Shown: positions 1 through 9,560 of the stretch, piece by piece | How the letters are laid out: each line of letters opens with the position of its first letter | Position numbering within the stretch: the stretch's first letter is position 1 | NCBI GenBank assembly: GCA_964646755.1 | Contig: CAZYIE010000007.1 | Span: 30,955-94,954, forward strand | Direction: 5' to 3' | Source: MVRV01 sp964646755 | GTDB lineage: Bacteria > Desulfobacterota > Syntrophia > Syntrophales > Smithellaceae | DNA: 64,000 bases | The notes under the pieces: model-generated | What the model saw: the letters and a program-made list of their open reading frames with translations, nothing else | Told to the model about the DNA's origin: nothing | Databases searched by the model: none | Made by a program: the position numbers and the translations under genes

Positions 1-113
1 CGGAATATTTTCCGGGCGGGGAGATATGGCGGAATATGATTGTGCCGGAAACAGGAACCAGCATAAAAAAAATATTACATAAATTCCAAAGCATTTTTTA
101 TTTAACATATTAA
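1..113 (+). CDS. Possible 3' end of an upstream gene
   Basis: Reading from base 3, an open frame runs to a TAA at 111-113 and gives about 36 residues (contains YFPGGEIWRN). It has no start in the window. It could be the tail of a gene cut by the window edge. The other two forward frames close by base 84. No function can be assigned from so short a piece. Confidence 0.25.
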   Translation, partial: EYFPGGEIWRNMIVPETGTSIKKILHKFQSIFYLTY

Positions 114-185
114 ATAATTCTATCCTCACAGAACATATTTAGAATGCACTCCTTAACAAAAACTTAACTGCCATTCAAGTTTTAA

Positions 186-216
186 TTGAATTCTATGTAA
201 AATATGTTGATATAAT
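186..216 (+). promoter_or_regulatory. Candidate sigma70 promoter for the msh operon
   Basis: TTGAAT (186-191) and TATAAT (211-216) are separated by 19 bases, and the start codon of the first msh gene lies about 40 bases downstream. The -10 box is perfect but the spacer is longer than the usual 17. The surrounding 114-256 stretch is AT-rich and otherwise empty. Confidence 0.4.
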
Positions 217-256
217 AATGAAAATCACATAAAAAATAAAGAATAGGAGAATTGTT

Positions 257-2113
257 TTGGCGGATAAGAAAAACGATATTAATTCCACAGAAAAGCTTCT
301 CAATGCCATTCGAGGCAAGAAAGAGGACGCTGATAATGCGATTGGGGAAACATCAGATTCATCGCCGAACGGTTTACCTGCGCCTCCAGTCAAGCAAAAA
401 CTCTCCAGTTTTTTTCGCGATAAAAAGAAATATACTATAGGCGTTGATATCAGTCATAATTTTATTTATTTAGCTAAGACGCTTTCTGGGTCTGACGGTA
501 GTCCAACCTTAATTGATCAAAAAATAATCAAATATGACGATAAAATTGACAAGGGATCTCCTGAATTTAATTCTTTATTAAAAGCGTCGCTCCTCTCTAT
601 ATGTGGCAATCCGTCCAACTGCGATATTTGGACGAGCATCTCCGCCGGTGAAGTTAATATGCAGCATGTAAAAATTCCACCGGTTCAAAAAAAGCAGATG
701 GAAAATGCGATATATTGGGCGGCGAAAAAAGAACTATCGTTTGATGAAAAGGAATATCTCTTTGATTATGAGCGTCAAGAAGATATCACTGATCAGGGGA
801 TTCCGAAACATTCAGTAATGGTTTATTCGGCGCCAAAAGCAGAAATTGAAAAATGCAAAGAAACGTTTTCCAATATTGGAATATCTCTGGGAGGCATAAC
901 AATTCTTCCCTTTGCCATCCAGAACATTTTTCGCACGAAATGGTTGCCAACGATAGAGGGAACGACAGCCACATTATTTATCGGTCATGAATTTTCTCGT
1001 ATAAGTATTTATAATAAAAACAATCTAGTGATGACACGCGGAATCAAAACCGGTGTTAGCAGTATGATCGATGCGATCACAGAATCATTTTTAGAAAAAA
1101 AAGGTTCTTTAAGACTGGAAAAGGAAGAAGCTTCAAAAATATTATTCAGCCTTGGTTCTGTTGCCGAAACATCAAGCGTGACCGATGCCGGTTTCGGCTT
1201 AAAGGAAGAAGAAATATTTAAAATAATAATTCCGGTAATTGAAAGATTAACCCGCCAAATAGAGCGAACGCTTGAACATTACACAACTGCTATCGGCAAG
1301 GAAAGAGTAGAAAAAATATATATTTCATCAGTGATGAATATATATGATCCTATTGCGAGTTATATCAGCGATCAATTAGGTGTAAAGCTTGAATTATTTG
1401 ATCCTTTAAAGCATCGAGCTGCAAGCCAGATAACTGAAACTATTCCTCTTGCCGATCGTATGGCTCTTGTTCCGGCTCTGGGACTTTCTTTTTCCAATAA
1501 TCAGCTCACTCCTAATTTGATTTTCACTTACAAACAAAAGAATAAAGAAATCAGCATCAGACGAATTAATCGGGGGATTATTGCTGCATTTGCGGCTGCT
1601 TTAATTGTTTGTATAATAACAATAATCTACCAGGGTGTGGAGGTATTTGCTTTAAATAAACAAAAAGCAAATCTAAAAAGAGAAATGTCCATGTTTAATC
1701 CTGTAATATCAAAGGATAAGGTTACAAAGCTAGCTGACGAAGTAAAAATGCAGAGAAAAATATCCCGGGAATATGCGCAAAGATATTTGGGGATGGCCGT
1801 CATTGGAGAAATAACAACTTTAACACCGGAAAATATTCGACTGAATAATTTAAAAATAATAATGTCGGTAAGCTCTGCCGTTAAGGATAAAGCTGATAAG
1901 GCAGCAAAAGAAGAAATTACAGAAGGGATAACACTGGAAGGTGTAATTACCGGCGACCGTAGTATGCTTGATTCATATCTGGCTCAGTACATAATGAAAT
2001 TAAACAATTCACCAATGTTGTACCAAGTGTCCGTTTATAAAAACAGCATAGTTAATTTTAAAAAAAATGATGTGTTGCATTTTACAATGAGTGCAAAAAT
2101 AGGAAAGCAATAA
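257..2113 (+). CDS. mshI: MshI-like pilus assembly protein (PilM-PilN type fusion)
   Basis: This is the likely inner-membrane platform protein of an MSHA-like type IV pilus. The first ~430 residues resemble the actin-like PilM/GspL fold: the phosphate-binding segment GVDISHNFIYLAKT lies near residue 61. One transmembrane helix (about 439-461) follows, then a periplasmic PilN-like tail. In PilM/PilN systems these are two proteins; MshI carries both, and at 618 aa this copy is longer than I expect for MshI. The start is TTG at 257, chosen because AGGAGA sits 6 bases upstream. The next gene starts 2 bases after its stop, so it heads a tight operon. Assignment rests on domain order and on the J-K-L-M-E-G gene order that follows. 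Confidence 0.8.
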   Translation: MADKKNDINSTEKLLNAIRGKKEDADNAIGETSDSSPNGLPAPPVKQKLSSFFRDKKKYTIGVDISHNFIYLAKTLSGSDGSPTLIDQKIIKYDDKIDKGSPEFNSLLKASLLSICGNPSNCDIWTSISAGEVNMQHVKIPPVQKKQMENAIYWAAKKELSFDEKEYLFDYERQEDITDQGIPKHSVMVYSAPKAEIEKCKETFSNIGISLGGITILPFAIQNIFRTKWLPTIEGTTATLFIGHEFSRISIYNKNNLVMTRGIKTGVSSMIDAITESFLEKKGSLRLEKEEASKILFSLGSVAETSSVTDAGFGLKEEEIFKIIIPVIERLTRQIERTLEHYTTAIGKERVEKIYISSVMNIYDPIASYISDQLGVKLELFDPLKHRAASQITETIPLADRMALVPALGLSFSNNQLTPNLIFTYKQKNKEISIRRINRGIIAAFAAALIVCIITIIYQGVEVFALNKQKANLKREMSMFNPVISKDKVTKLADEVKMQRKISREYAQRYLGMAVIGEITTLTPENIRLNNLKIIMSVSSAVKDKADKAAKEEITEGITLEGVITGDRSMLDSYLAQYIMKLNNSPMLYQVSVYKNSIVNFKKNDVLHFTMSAKIGKQ

Positions 2114-2115
2114 TT

Positions 2116-2652
2116 GTGGATAAATTTAAATTTAATATACCGAAAAAAGTTATCTGGAACTTGGGGGTTTGCTCCGGTATTATAATTTTTTTTGTACTTA
2201 CCGGCATAATTCCCTTATCGCGCTATAACGCCTCCCTAAATATAGATATAAAAGAATTACAATATCGGATTGAAGAACAAAAAAGTCTTAATTCCACACA
2301 TGCAATGCTGATGAAAAACATGGAAAAGAAAGATTTGCGCATTTTACCAAATCATGTAAAAACAACTCTTCCTCGTCAGGAGGCGAATAAATTTCAGAAT
2401 GATTTTAAAGAGATTGCTGAAAAAGCCGGATTAAAGACAGTATCTGTTTCTCCGGAGTTAAGTGCATTAACCGGTTCTTCCAACTACCTTTTGCATACGG
2501 CTATAGTCAAAGGAGAATTTGCTAATTTTCGGAAAATGCTCATAGGCTTAGGTTATTTATCTTACCTGGAGAAAATTGAAGAGGTTTCTCTTCAGCAATA
2601 CCCCGATGCGCTGGAATTTCGCATGAAAATATTAATAGCTTTAGGTAACTAA
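2116..2652 (+). CDS. mshJ: MshJ/PilO-like pilus alignment protein
   Basis: A small bitopic inner-membrane protein of 178 aa. It has one N-terminal transmembrane helix (about 12-32), a coiled-coil-prone stretch (about 40-75, rich in E, Q and K) and a periplasmic domain. This is the build of PilO/MshJ, which pairs with PilN or MshI to link the inner-membrane platform to the secretin. The start is GTG, 2 bases after the mshI stop, so translation is probably coupled. Sequence similarity in this family is weak, so the call leans on size, topology and position. Confidence 0.7.
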   Translation: MDKFKFNIPKKVIWNLGVCSGIIIFFVLTGIIPLSRYNASLNIDIKELQYRIEEQKSLNSTHAMLMKNMEKKDLRILPNHVKTTLPRQEANKFQNDFKEIAEKAGLKTVSVSPELSALTGSSNYLLHTAIVKGEFANFRKMLIGLGYLSYLEKIEEVSLQQYPDALEFRMKILIALGN

Positions 2653-2659
2653 ATTAAAG

Positions 2660-3154
2660 ATGGCAAAGTTAAATAAGAGGCAAATTATAATAATTATTAT
2701 CGCAATAGCGGCCACAGTGTTTGCCGCCTATGCATTGCTGTCCGGCGGGAAATCGCCCAAAGATGTAAAAGATAGCAATCAGGCGGGAAAGAATAACTTT
2801 ATCAGCACTCTACCCGGTGATTTGCTGAAAAATCCTGTAAACTTGGCCGACGCCTATATTGTTGGCAAAGCAGAGGCTGATTGGGGGAAAAATCCTTTTT
2901 GGGAAAAGGGTTCGTACCGGGAATGGGCAAGTAGAGATGATGCAAAAACTAAAAATGATCCAGTAGCCAAAATATTATATTCCGGTTATGTAGATGTCGG
3001 TAAAAAGAAAATGGCAGTTATTAACGGGTTGGAGTATAATATCGGCGATAAGTTGGAAATAGATGGTTATGTTTTGAAAAAGATAACAGCAGCGAAGGTT
3101 GTTATCAGCAATAAAGCTAAAGGAAGTGAACTTGAAATACTTATTCAGGAATAA
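2660..3154 (+). CDS. mshK: MshK/PilP-like periplasmic linker protein
   Basis: A 164-aa protein with an N-terminal membrane anchor (about 8-27) and a C-terminal beta-rich domain. The segment KILYSGYVDVGKKKMAVING to about residue 160 resembles the homology region of GspC, PilP and MshK, which docks onto the N-terminal domains of the secretin. It lies between the mshJ-like and secretin genes, exactly where MshK lies in Vibrio. The start is ATG, 7 bases after the previous stop. Family-level similarity is low, so the fold inference carries moderate certainty. Confidence 0.65.
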   Translation: MAKLNKRQIIIIIIAIAATVFAAYALLSGGKSPKDVKDSNQAGKNNFISTLPGDLLKNPVNLADAYIVGKAEADWGKNPFWEKGSYREWASRDDAKTKNDPVAKILYSGYVDVGKKKMAVINGLEYNIGDKLEIDGYVLKKITAAKVVISNKAKGSELEILIQE

Positions 3155-3179
3155 AAAATGGTATTGGAGGATATTTGCC

Positions 3180-4784
3180 TTGAAATATTCGGTGATTATT
3201 AGAAATATTTCCAATATTATGTTTACATTTATTTTTTTGGCCGCTTGTTTCGGTTGTGCCGATAAAAACATCAAAAATGATCCTTTTTTTGAAAAATGGA
3301 GCACTCTGGCGGAAAACTCGCAAGGTCACTCTCCTAGTGTGGAACCGAAAAAAATAGACATGGCGGCTCTGGCGGCAAAGCAAGCTGCTTCAACATTCAG
3401 TGGTGCCGCCAAGCAGATGCCTTCCAAGAAAATTAATTTAACCATGCGCTCAGCCGACTTGAAGGCGGTTTTAAGGGCAATGGCGAAGGCCGTTGACTTA
3501 AATCTTCTCATGAAAAACGATATAAAAGGTGAAGTTAGTGTTGATTTCCGTGGTGTCGCCTGGGATCAGGCCTTTACCGGGTTGTTACGAACTTATGGTT
3601 TATCATATATTTGGGAGGGCAATATTATCCGGGTGATGACGCTCGATGATATCGATCGGGATCTTAAGCAAAAAATGAGCTTGCGTGATATCCAATGGGT
3701 GGAGCCTCTGCTTCAGCCGGTCGTCATTAATATCGATTATACCGATCCAAAAAAACTAAAGGAGACGCTGGATGATTTTCTGACTAAAGATAAAGATGGA
3801 AAACCGCGTGGTTCCGTGAAGGTTGATGAGCACAGCAACTCCCTGGTTATTTCGGCCATGCATGATGATCTGGCGAAAATGTTGCCGATTATAGAAATAC
3901 TGGATAAACCGACACCACAGATACAGATTAAAGCTAATATTGTCGAGACAACAAAAGCAACGGCACGCGATTTAGGAATTATGTGGGGGGGGCAATATAC
4001 TTCAACGAATTTTGGGGCTTATCCTGGAGGGACTCGCACAAGTTCAACGTCGGATATAAATCCAACCGCTTCGGGACCAGTTGGTATAGGAGGAACTGGT
4101 TTTATATCCAATATGCAGGCTGCCAATCTAACATCAGCTGCCTCTGCTTCTCTGGGGTTGATATTTGGAACCATCGGGGGGAATTTATTAGAAGTGCAAT
4201 TGCAGGCACTGCAAACCGACAACAAATTGAATATACTTTCCAGTCCGTCAATAACGACTTTGGACAATCAAAAAGCCTTCACAGAAAACGGATCGAAAGT
4301 TCCATATTCCACACTCGATACGACTGTTACACCTCCCACCCGAACAGTTAAATTCGAAGATGTGGTTTTGCGACTTGAAATTACGCCGCATGTAATCGAT
4401 GGTAAAAATTTGAAAATGACCATCATTGTAAAAAAAGACGAAGTCGATTTAACTCGCGCTGTTGACGGAAATCCGTTCATTATTAAAAAGCAAACGCAAA
4501 CGGTGCTTATTGTCAAAGATGGGGAAACAATCGTCATTTCTGGATTGACCAAGCAAACATCATTGGGCGGCGATAAAGGCCTGCCCTGGTTCAAGGATGT
4601 TCCGGTATTAGGATGGCTTTTTAAATCAGACAGCAAAAATGATTCGATGGAAGAGGTACTCATCTTTATCACACCTCGTATTTTGCAAACCAGTAATACC
4701 CAACAGAATGCAGCGGCTTCGGGGCAAAGCACAACTTATGGCACCGAAACCGGAAGAAATAATAAAAAAGCGGAAAAGAATTAA
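3180..4784 (+). CDS. mshL: MshL/PilQ-like outer-membrane secretin (lipoprotein)
   Basis: The outer-membrane channel through which the pilus exits. From the TTG at 3180 the 534-aa product begins with a lipoprotein signal whose lipobox is LAAC. An STN/secretin N domain follows (about 86-155, starting INLTMRSADLKAVLRAMAK), then an N1-like domain and the C-terminal secretin domain. That domain has the signature VPVLGWLFKS and ends with VLIFITPRIL. I chose TTG 3180 over the upstream in-frame start at 3099: GGAGG lies 9 bases before it, and only this start gives a clean lipoprotein signal. The longer reading would overlap mshK by 56 bases. The glycine- and serine-rich stretch at about 280-330 is typical of secretin inserts. 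Confidence 0.88.
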   Translation: MKYSVIIRNISNIMFTFIFLAACFGCADKNIKNDPFFEKWSTLAENSQGHSPSVEPKKIDMAALAAKQAASTFSGAAKQMPSKKINLTMRSADLKAVLRAMAKAVDLNLLMKNDIKGEVSVDFRGVAWDQAFTGLLRTYGLSYIWEGNIIRVMTLDDIDRDLKQKMSLRDIQWVEPLLQPVVINIDYTDPKKLKETLDDFLTKDKDGKPRGSVKVDEHSNSLVISAMHDDLAKMLPIIEILDKPTPQIQIKANIVETTKATARDLGIMWGGQYTSTNFGAYPGGTRTSSTSDINPTASGPVGIGGTGFISNMQAANLTSAASASLGLIFGTIGGNLLEVQLQALQTDNKLNILSSPSITTLDNQKAFTENGSKVPYSTLDTTVTPPTRTVKFEDVVLRLEITPHVIDGKNLKMTIIVKKDEVDLTRAVDGNPFIIKKQTQTVLIVKDGETIVISGLTKQTSLGGDKGLPWFKDVPVLGWLFKSDSKNDSMEEVLIFITPRILQTSNTQQNAAASGQSTTYGTETGRNNKKAEKN

Positions 4785-4831
4785 TGACAGATCTAATGTC
4801 ACTATAATTGGACCTGCATAAGGGCGTAAAA

Positions 4832-6571
4832 ATGGAGTATTACAGCATTCTTAATTTTAAAAAAGAACCGTTTTCCAACTCACCGGAGCCGGAATTTTTC
4901 TTTGAAGCACCTAAATATATAAGTTGCCTGCAAAAGCTGGAACTGGCAGTTCGTTTGCGCCGCGGGCTCAGTGTTGTTATCGGTGATATTGGTACCGGAA
5001 AAACTACTTTATGCCGTAAACTAATCCAACAATTATCTTTTTCTCCAAAAGACTCGCAGGCAATTGAAACTCACCTTTTACTCGATCCATCCTTTGATGA
5101 TACCATTGGCTTCTTGCAGGCAACTAGTTTAATGATCGGTGTGCCGGATTTAGACGGACAGGAAAATGAATGGCAATTGAAGGAAAAAATTAAAAATTAT
5201 CTTTTTAACAAAGGAGTGAATGAAAATAAGATAATTGTTTTAATTATTGATGAAGGCCAAAAAATTCCGGAAAAGTGTATCGAAATATTGAGAGAATTTC
5301 TGAATTACGAGACGAACAATTTTAAATTGCTGCAAATAATAATATTTGCTCAACCGGAATTTAAAAAAGTGCTGAAAAAGTATGCTAATTTATCTGACAG
5401 GGTAAATTATCTTTATTATCTGAACAACCTGAATTTCAAACAAATGCGAGCTATGATTAAATTCCGCATAAGTGTAGCCAGTAATTTTGAAAAATCTTTC
5501 GACATTTTTACTTACTGGGGGATGCTGGCGATCTATCTGGCTACTCACGGCTATCCGCGTAAAGTTGTCACTTTGTGTCATCAGGTGCTTTTGATGATGA
5601 TTATTCGCGGTAAACAGCAAGCCAATTTCTTTCTGGTTCGGAATTGCATAAACGATATGTATTCTCCATTATTTCTCCGGATAAGACTGGCAGCACTCAG
5701 CGCTACTCTGGTTATTTCGGCAGGAGTATTTTTTGTTATGCATGAACCAATTACTGCCAATTATTTTTATAGACAATTTTCAGTACCCCAAATTATTTCA
5801 CAGGTGCGGCAATTACTTTCTATTTCCGATACTCCTGTGCCGTTAGTAAAAAAAATAGCTACGGCAACACCATTAGTTGCTGCGCCGGGGAATCAAGAAG
5901 TATTGCCACCCCAGGGAAACTCGGCTCCGGCTATAAATACGGCAGATCCAACGGCACCGGCAACTAATTCCCCAGCTCAACAAATATTGCCGACTCCCAA
6001 TACTTCAGCAGAAGCAATAAAGACACAAACTCTTCCGGTAGTGGCAAATATTCCCGAAAATAAAATTCAGGACACAAAGATGCCTGATTCTCTGGGAACA
6101 TTGAGTATGAAACAAGGAAGAACCCTCTGGAAGACTATCGAAAATATATACGGAGAGGTTACTCCTGAAATAATTGAAAAAGTGAATAAAGCTAATCCTC
6201 ACCTTAATAATAAGAACAAAATTACCGTGGGACAAAAAGTAAATTTTCCGCCGATTCCCGCCAGCATCAGGCCGGTTAAGGAAGGTGATTTTATTGTATT
6301 ACTGGAAAAAGGGAATGATATAAGAATCATGTACGATTTGTTCCATGAAAATACTTATAAAAAAACGTTGCCGCTAATGTTATTTTTCCCTTTCTGGAAT
6401 AGCAGGGAGGGTATGATATTTGCTATCATTCTTGATAAGAGTTTTAGTAATCCTCAAGCAGCAAAAGAAGCGGTTAATAAGTTACCTGCTTCCATTGCGA
6501 CTAAAGCGCAAATTATATCCCGCTTTGATGAAAAGTCGGTATTTTTCAACCGTCAGGTCTTGAAAAATTAA
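4832..6571 (+). CDS. mshM: MshM/ExeA-like AAA ATPase with C-terminal extension
   Basis: An ATPase of the ExeA/MshM group, which helps place the secretin in the envelope by acting on peptidoglycan. Residues about 1-270 form the AAA domain with Walker A GDIGTGKTT and Walker B VLIIDEGQ. A transmembrane helix follows at about 288-305, then a Pro/Ala/Thr-rich periplasmic linker. Next comes a LysM-like segment (about 425-475, TLWKTIENIYG ... ITVGQKVNFPPI) and a C-terminal region that could be SPOR-like. At 579 aa it is about twice the length I expect for MshM, and the extension supports peptidoglycan binding. ATG 4832 is preceded by an AGGGCG-like ribosome site; the in-frame TTG at 4808 has none. 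Confidence 0.8.
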   Translation: MEYYSILNFKKEPFSNSPEPEFFFEAPKYISCLQKLELAVRLRRGLSVVIGDIGTGKTTLCRKLIQQLSFSPKDSQAIETHLLLDPSFDDTIGFLQATSLMIGVPDLDGQENEWQLKEKIKNYLFNKGVNENKIIVLIIDEGQKIPEKCIEILREFLNYETNNFKLLQIIIFAQPEFKKVLKKYANLSDRVNYLYYLNNLNFKQMRAMIKFRISVASNFEKSFDIFTYWGMLAIYLATHGYPRKVVTLCHQVLLMMIIRGKQQANFFLVRNCINDMYSPLFLRIRLAALSATLVISAGVFFVMHEPITANYFYRQFSVPQIISQVRQLLSISDTPVPLVKKIATATPLVAAPGNQEVLPPQGNSAPAINTADPTAPATNSPAQQILPTPNTSAEAIKTQTLPVVANIPENKIQDTKMPDSLGTLSMKQGRTLWKTIENIYGEVTPEIIEKVNKANPHLNNKNKITVGQKVNFPPIPASIRPVKEGDFIVLLEKGNDIRIMYDLFHENTYKKTLPLMLFFPFWNSREGMIFAIILDKSFSNPQAAKEAVNKLPASIATKAQIISRFDEKSVFFNRQVLKN

Positions 6572-6596
6572 GGGGAAAATCATCCAGAGGCTGTAA

Positions 6597-8309
6597 ATGA
6601 AAACAAAAAAACGTTTAGGTGAAATGCTCGTCGAAAGCGGGATCATAACGGAAGAAAAACTTCAGCAGGCGCTGATTGATCAGATAAAAGCCGGATTAAA
6701 ACTGGGCCAATATTTAACTAGGCAAAGTATTGTCAATGAACAGCAAATAATAGATTTGTTAAGCCGCCAACTGAAAATTCAAAAATATCACCCCGATAAT
6801 TTCCCTTTAGACATTGGTTTAGCGCGTCTGATACCGATTGAAACAGCTCAGAAATACCAGATAGCTCCATTAAAAAAGAAGGGGAGATTACTTACTATTG
6901 CGATGGTTGACCCTCTAGATATCAACGCAATGGATACAATTGAGGTTTTAACTAATTCCGAAGTAGAGCCGGTAGTTTGTTCGGAAAGAGAAGTAAATCA
7001 AATTATCAATAGTTTGTATGGAATGCAATCAGGGTTGGGCAGTGTTATGGATAACATTGAAATCGACCTGGAGACCGAAGAGCAAGCTGAAGAAGTAGCA
7101 AATAAAGAAGAAGTTCAAATTGCTTCACTGCAGGATATGGCCGGCGAGGCGCCGGTAATCCGCCTGGTTAACTCTATTTTTTCACAGGCGGTGCGTGATG
7201 GAGCCAGCGATGTGCACATAAGTCCGCAGCACGATACAGTGCAATTACGCTTCCGCATTGACGGAAAACTGCTCGAAGTACCATCTCCTCCCAAAACTTT
7301 TTTTTTGCCGATAATTGCCCGGATCAAAATATTAGCCAATATGGACATAACTGTTTCGCGAATTCCTCAAGATGGCAGGTTTACACTCAAAGTGGATAGG
7401 AAAGAAATAAATGTTCGCGTTTCTTCAATTCCCACAATTTACGGAGAAAATATAGTATTGCGTCTTTTGGATATGAGTGGTGGAATTTACACACTCGATC
7501 GTTTAGGTATGGTCTCGGAAGATATGAAAAAAATTGAAAAGATGAGTGATAAACCTTATGGAATGATTCTCAGTACAGGCCCAACGGGAAGTGGTAAAAG
7601 TACCAGTCTCTATGCCATATTAAACTCCATCAATAAGCCGGATATCAATATTATTACCCTAGAAGATCCTGTAGAATACAGAATTAACAATATCAGGCAG
7701 GTACAGCTCAACAGAAAAGCTGGGATGACTTTTGCCAGCGGATTGCGATCAATTTTGCGTCAGGATCCGGATGTTGTTATGGTCGGTGAAATTCGCGATG
7801 CGGAGACGGCGGCAATTTCGGTACAGGCGGCACAAACTGGACACCGGTTATTTTCCACCATGCATACCAATGATGCTACCGGAGTTATCACGCGTTTTAT
7901 TGACATGGGCATTGAACCATTTCTGATTTCCTCTGTTTTGCTGGTTTCCTTTGCTCAAAGATTGGTGCGTACAGTTTGCCCATACTGTAAAGAAGCATAC
8001 AGGCCGCCTCCAAAAGCTTTGGAAGATTTCGGAATAACCCTGGAAGAAGCAAAAAACGCCACCTTTGAACGTGGACGGGGATGTTATCAATGCAAAAGCA
8101 CCGGTTACAAAGGGAGAACCGGATTGTTTGAAGTATTGGTAAACGATGAAATGATTCAAGACTTAATTATGAAGAGAAAGTCCAGTCAGGAGATTAGCCG
8201 GGCTGCAGTGGATGCAGGCCGTTTAAGGACATTGAGGGAAGATGCAGCGGTTAAAGTCATGAAGGGAATTACCACGCTGGAAGAAGCTGCATCGGCAGTA
8301 ATGACTTAA
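6597..8309 (+). CDS. mshE: MshE/GspE-type pilus extension ATPase
   Basis: The cytoplasmic hexameric ATPase that drives pilin polymerisation. Residues about 1-150 form the MshEN-type N-terminal domain, which in Vibrio MshE binds cyclic di-GMP. The ATPase core has Walker A GPTGSGKST near residue 328, the Asp box IITLEDPVEYR and the Walker B region MVGEIRDAETA. A zinc-binding tetracysteine follows (CPYC ... CYQC, about 462-500). At 570 aa it is a full-length family member. The gene lies 25 bases after mshM and 20 before mshG. Whether it binds cyclic di-GMP cannot be decided by eye. Confidence 0.92.
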   Translation: MKTKKRLGEMLVESGIITEEKLQQALIDQIKAGLKLGQYLTRQSIVNEQQIIDLLSRQLKIQKYHPDNFPLDIGLARLIPIETAQKYQIAPLKKKGRLLTIAMVDPLDINAMDTIEVLTNSEVEPVVCSEREVNQIINSLYGMQSGLGSVMDNIEIDLETEEQAEEVANKEEVQIASLQDMAGEAPVIRLVNSIFSQAVRDGASDVHISPQHDTVQLRFRIDGKLLEVPSPPKTFFLPIIARIKILANMDITVSRIPQDGRFTLKVDRKEINVRVSSIPTIYGENIVLRLLDMSGGIYTLDRLGMVSEDMKKIEKMSDKPYGMILSTGPTGSGKSTSLYAILNSINKPDINIITLEDPVEYRINNIRQVQLNRKAGMTFASGLRSILRQDPDVVMVGEIRDAETAAISVQAAQTGHRLFSTMHTNDATGVITRFIDMGIEPFLISSVLLVSFAQRLVRTVCPYCKEAYRPPPKALEDFGITLEEAKNATFERGRGCYQCKSTGYKGRTGLFEVLVNDEMIQDLIMKRKSSQEISRAAVDAGRLRTLREDAAVKVMKGITTLEEAASAVMT

Positions 8310-8329
8310 GAAAGGCATAAGGTGAAAAG

Positions 8330-9553
8330 ATGGCCAATTATGTCTATAAGGCTATTGATCAAAACGGAAAAACAGTAGCTGGTATTATAGAAGCGGAATC
8401 CACAGACATGGTCAATTCTATGTTAGCTGCACGTGGTTTAATGCCTTCAAATATTGTCGAAGAAAAAATCAGCAGCAGCAACGAAAGTATTTTCTCCAAA
8501 ATGTCTTCCCTGGGCCAAGCAGTTCAGGTGAAAGATCTCATTTTATTCACAAAGCAGTTTCGTTCTATGCTCGGAGCCGGTGTGCCGATATTAAGATTGC
8601 TGCAGGTACTGGAAGCACAAACGGAGAGCAAATTATTAAAATCAGCAATAACAAAAATTATTCAAGATATCCGTCAGGGTTCATCGTTAGCAGATGCCCT
8701 GGCGAAATTTCCCAAAATATTTTCACCACTTTATTGCAGTATGGTTCGTGCGGGCGAAATAAGCGGTAGTGTCCCTAATATTCTGGAACGCCTGATTTAT
8801 ATCATTGAACATGAAGCCAAAGTTCAAGCGGATATTAAAGCGGCATTAAGATATCCCCAGATTGTGGTTGTTGCCTTGAGCGTTGCCTTTTTTATTCTTT
8901 TAACCTTTGTTGTTCCGGTGTTTGCCAGCATGTTCAAAAAGGCCGGTTTGACCTTGCCTTTACCGACCCAAATTGCTGTTTTCATGTATGATGTGTTAAA
9001 AAATTACTGGTATCTGCTTATTAGCGGTGTTGTCATAGTAATTTTCGGCTTAGTTACTTATTTCAAGACGGAAAAGGGCAGGTTGATGAAAGATTCTTTA
9101 TTGCTGGAAATTCCCATAATTGGCCCATTATTCAAGAAATCGGCGATGTCTCGCTTTGCCAGTATTTTTGCGATTTTACAGACAAGTGGTGTTCCCATTA
9201 TGCAGTCTCTGACTATTTTATCAGAATCAATTGGCAATGCAGCTATTTCCCAAGCTTTCGATCATGTCCGTGAACGCATTCAGGAAGGCAAGGGTATTTC
9301 TGCACCTCTGAAAACAGCAAAATATTTTACTCCTATGGTTATCGACATGATTGCCATCGGGGAGGAATCCGGCAATATGGAAGAAATGTTGAGGGAAATA
9401 ACCAAACATTATGACGATGAAGTTTCATATGCCGTTCAAGGGCTAACCGATGCCATTGGTCCGATTCTTATGGTAGGCCTGGCAGCAGTTGTCGGTTTTT
9501 TTGCATTAGCCATATTTATGCCAATGTGGGATATGACGAAAATGGTAAAGTAA
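8330..9553 (+). CDS. mshG: MshG/PilC/GspF-type inner-membrane platform protein
   Basis: The polytopic inner-membrane protein around which the extension ATPase assembles the fibre. It is 407 aa with the classic duplicated T2SSF domain (about 70-193 and 273-394). The signatures FTKQFRSMLGAGVPILR and FASIFAILQTSGVPIMQ begin the two halves. Hydrophobic spans lie near 169-220 and 375-400. The N-terminal segment starting MANYVYKAIDQNGK is typical of the family. It closes the run of assembly genes, and the regulator starts 7 bases after its stop. Confidence 0.92.
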   Translation: MANYVYKAIDQNGKTVAGIIEAESTDMVNSMLAARGLMPSNIVEEKISSSNESIFSKMSSLGQAVQVKDLILFTKQFRSMLGAGVPILRLLQVLEAQTESKLLKSAITKIIQDIRQGSSLADALAKFPKIFSPLYCSMVRAGEISGSVPNILERLIYIIEHEAKVQADIKAALRYPQIVVVALSVAFFILLTFVVPVFASMFKKAGLTLPLPTQIAVFMYDVLKNYWYLLISGVVIVIFGLVTYFKTEKGRLMKDSLLLEIPIIGPLFKKSAMSRFASIFAILQTSGVPIMQSLTILSESIGNAAISQAFDHVRERIQEGKGISAPLKTAKYFTPMVIDMIAIGEESGNMEEMLREITKHYDDEVSYAVQGLTDAIGPILMVGLAAVVGFFALAIFMPMWDMTKMVK

Positions 9554-9560
9554 AGCAATA

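Noticed and set aside
3099..3179. Upstream extension of the secretin gene
   Set aside because: It overlaps mshK and lacks a ribosome site, while TTG 3180 gives GGAGG spacing and a proper lipoprotein signal.
4268..4732. A 154-codon minus-strand frame inside the secretin gene
   Set aside because: It lies opposite the conserved secretin domain and has no recognisable motif, so it is a coding shadow.
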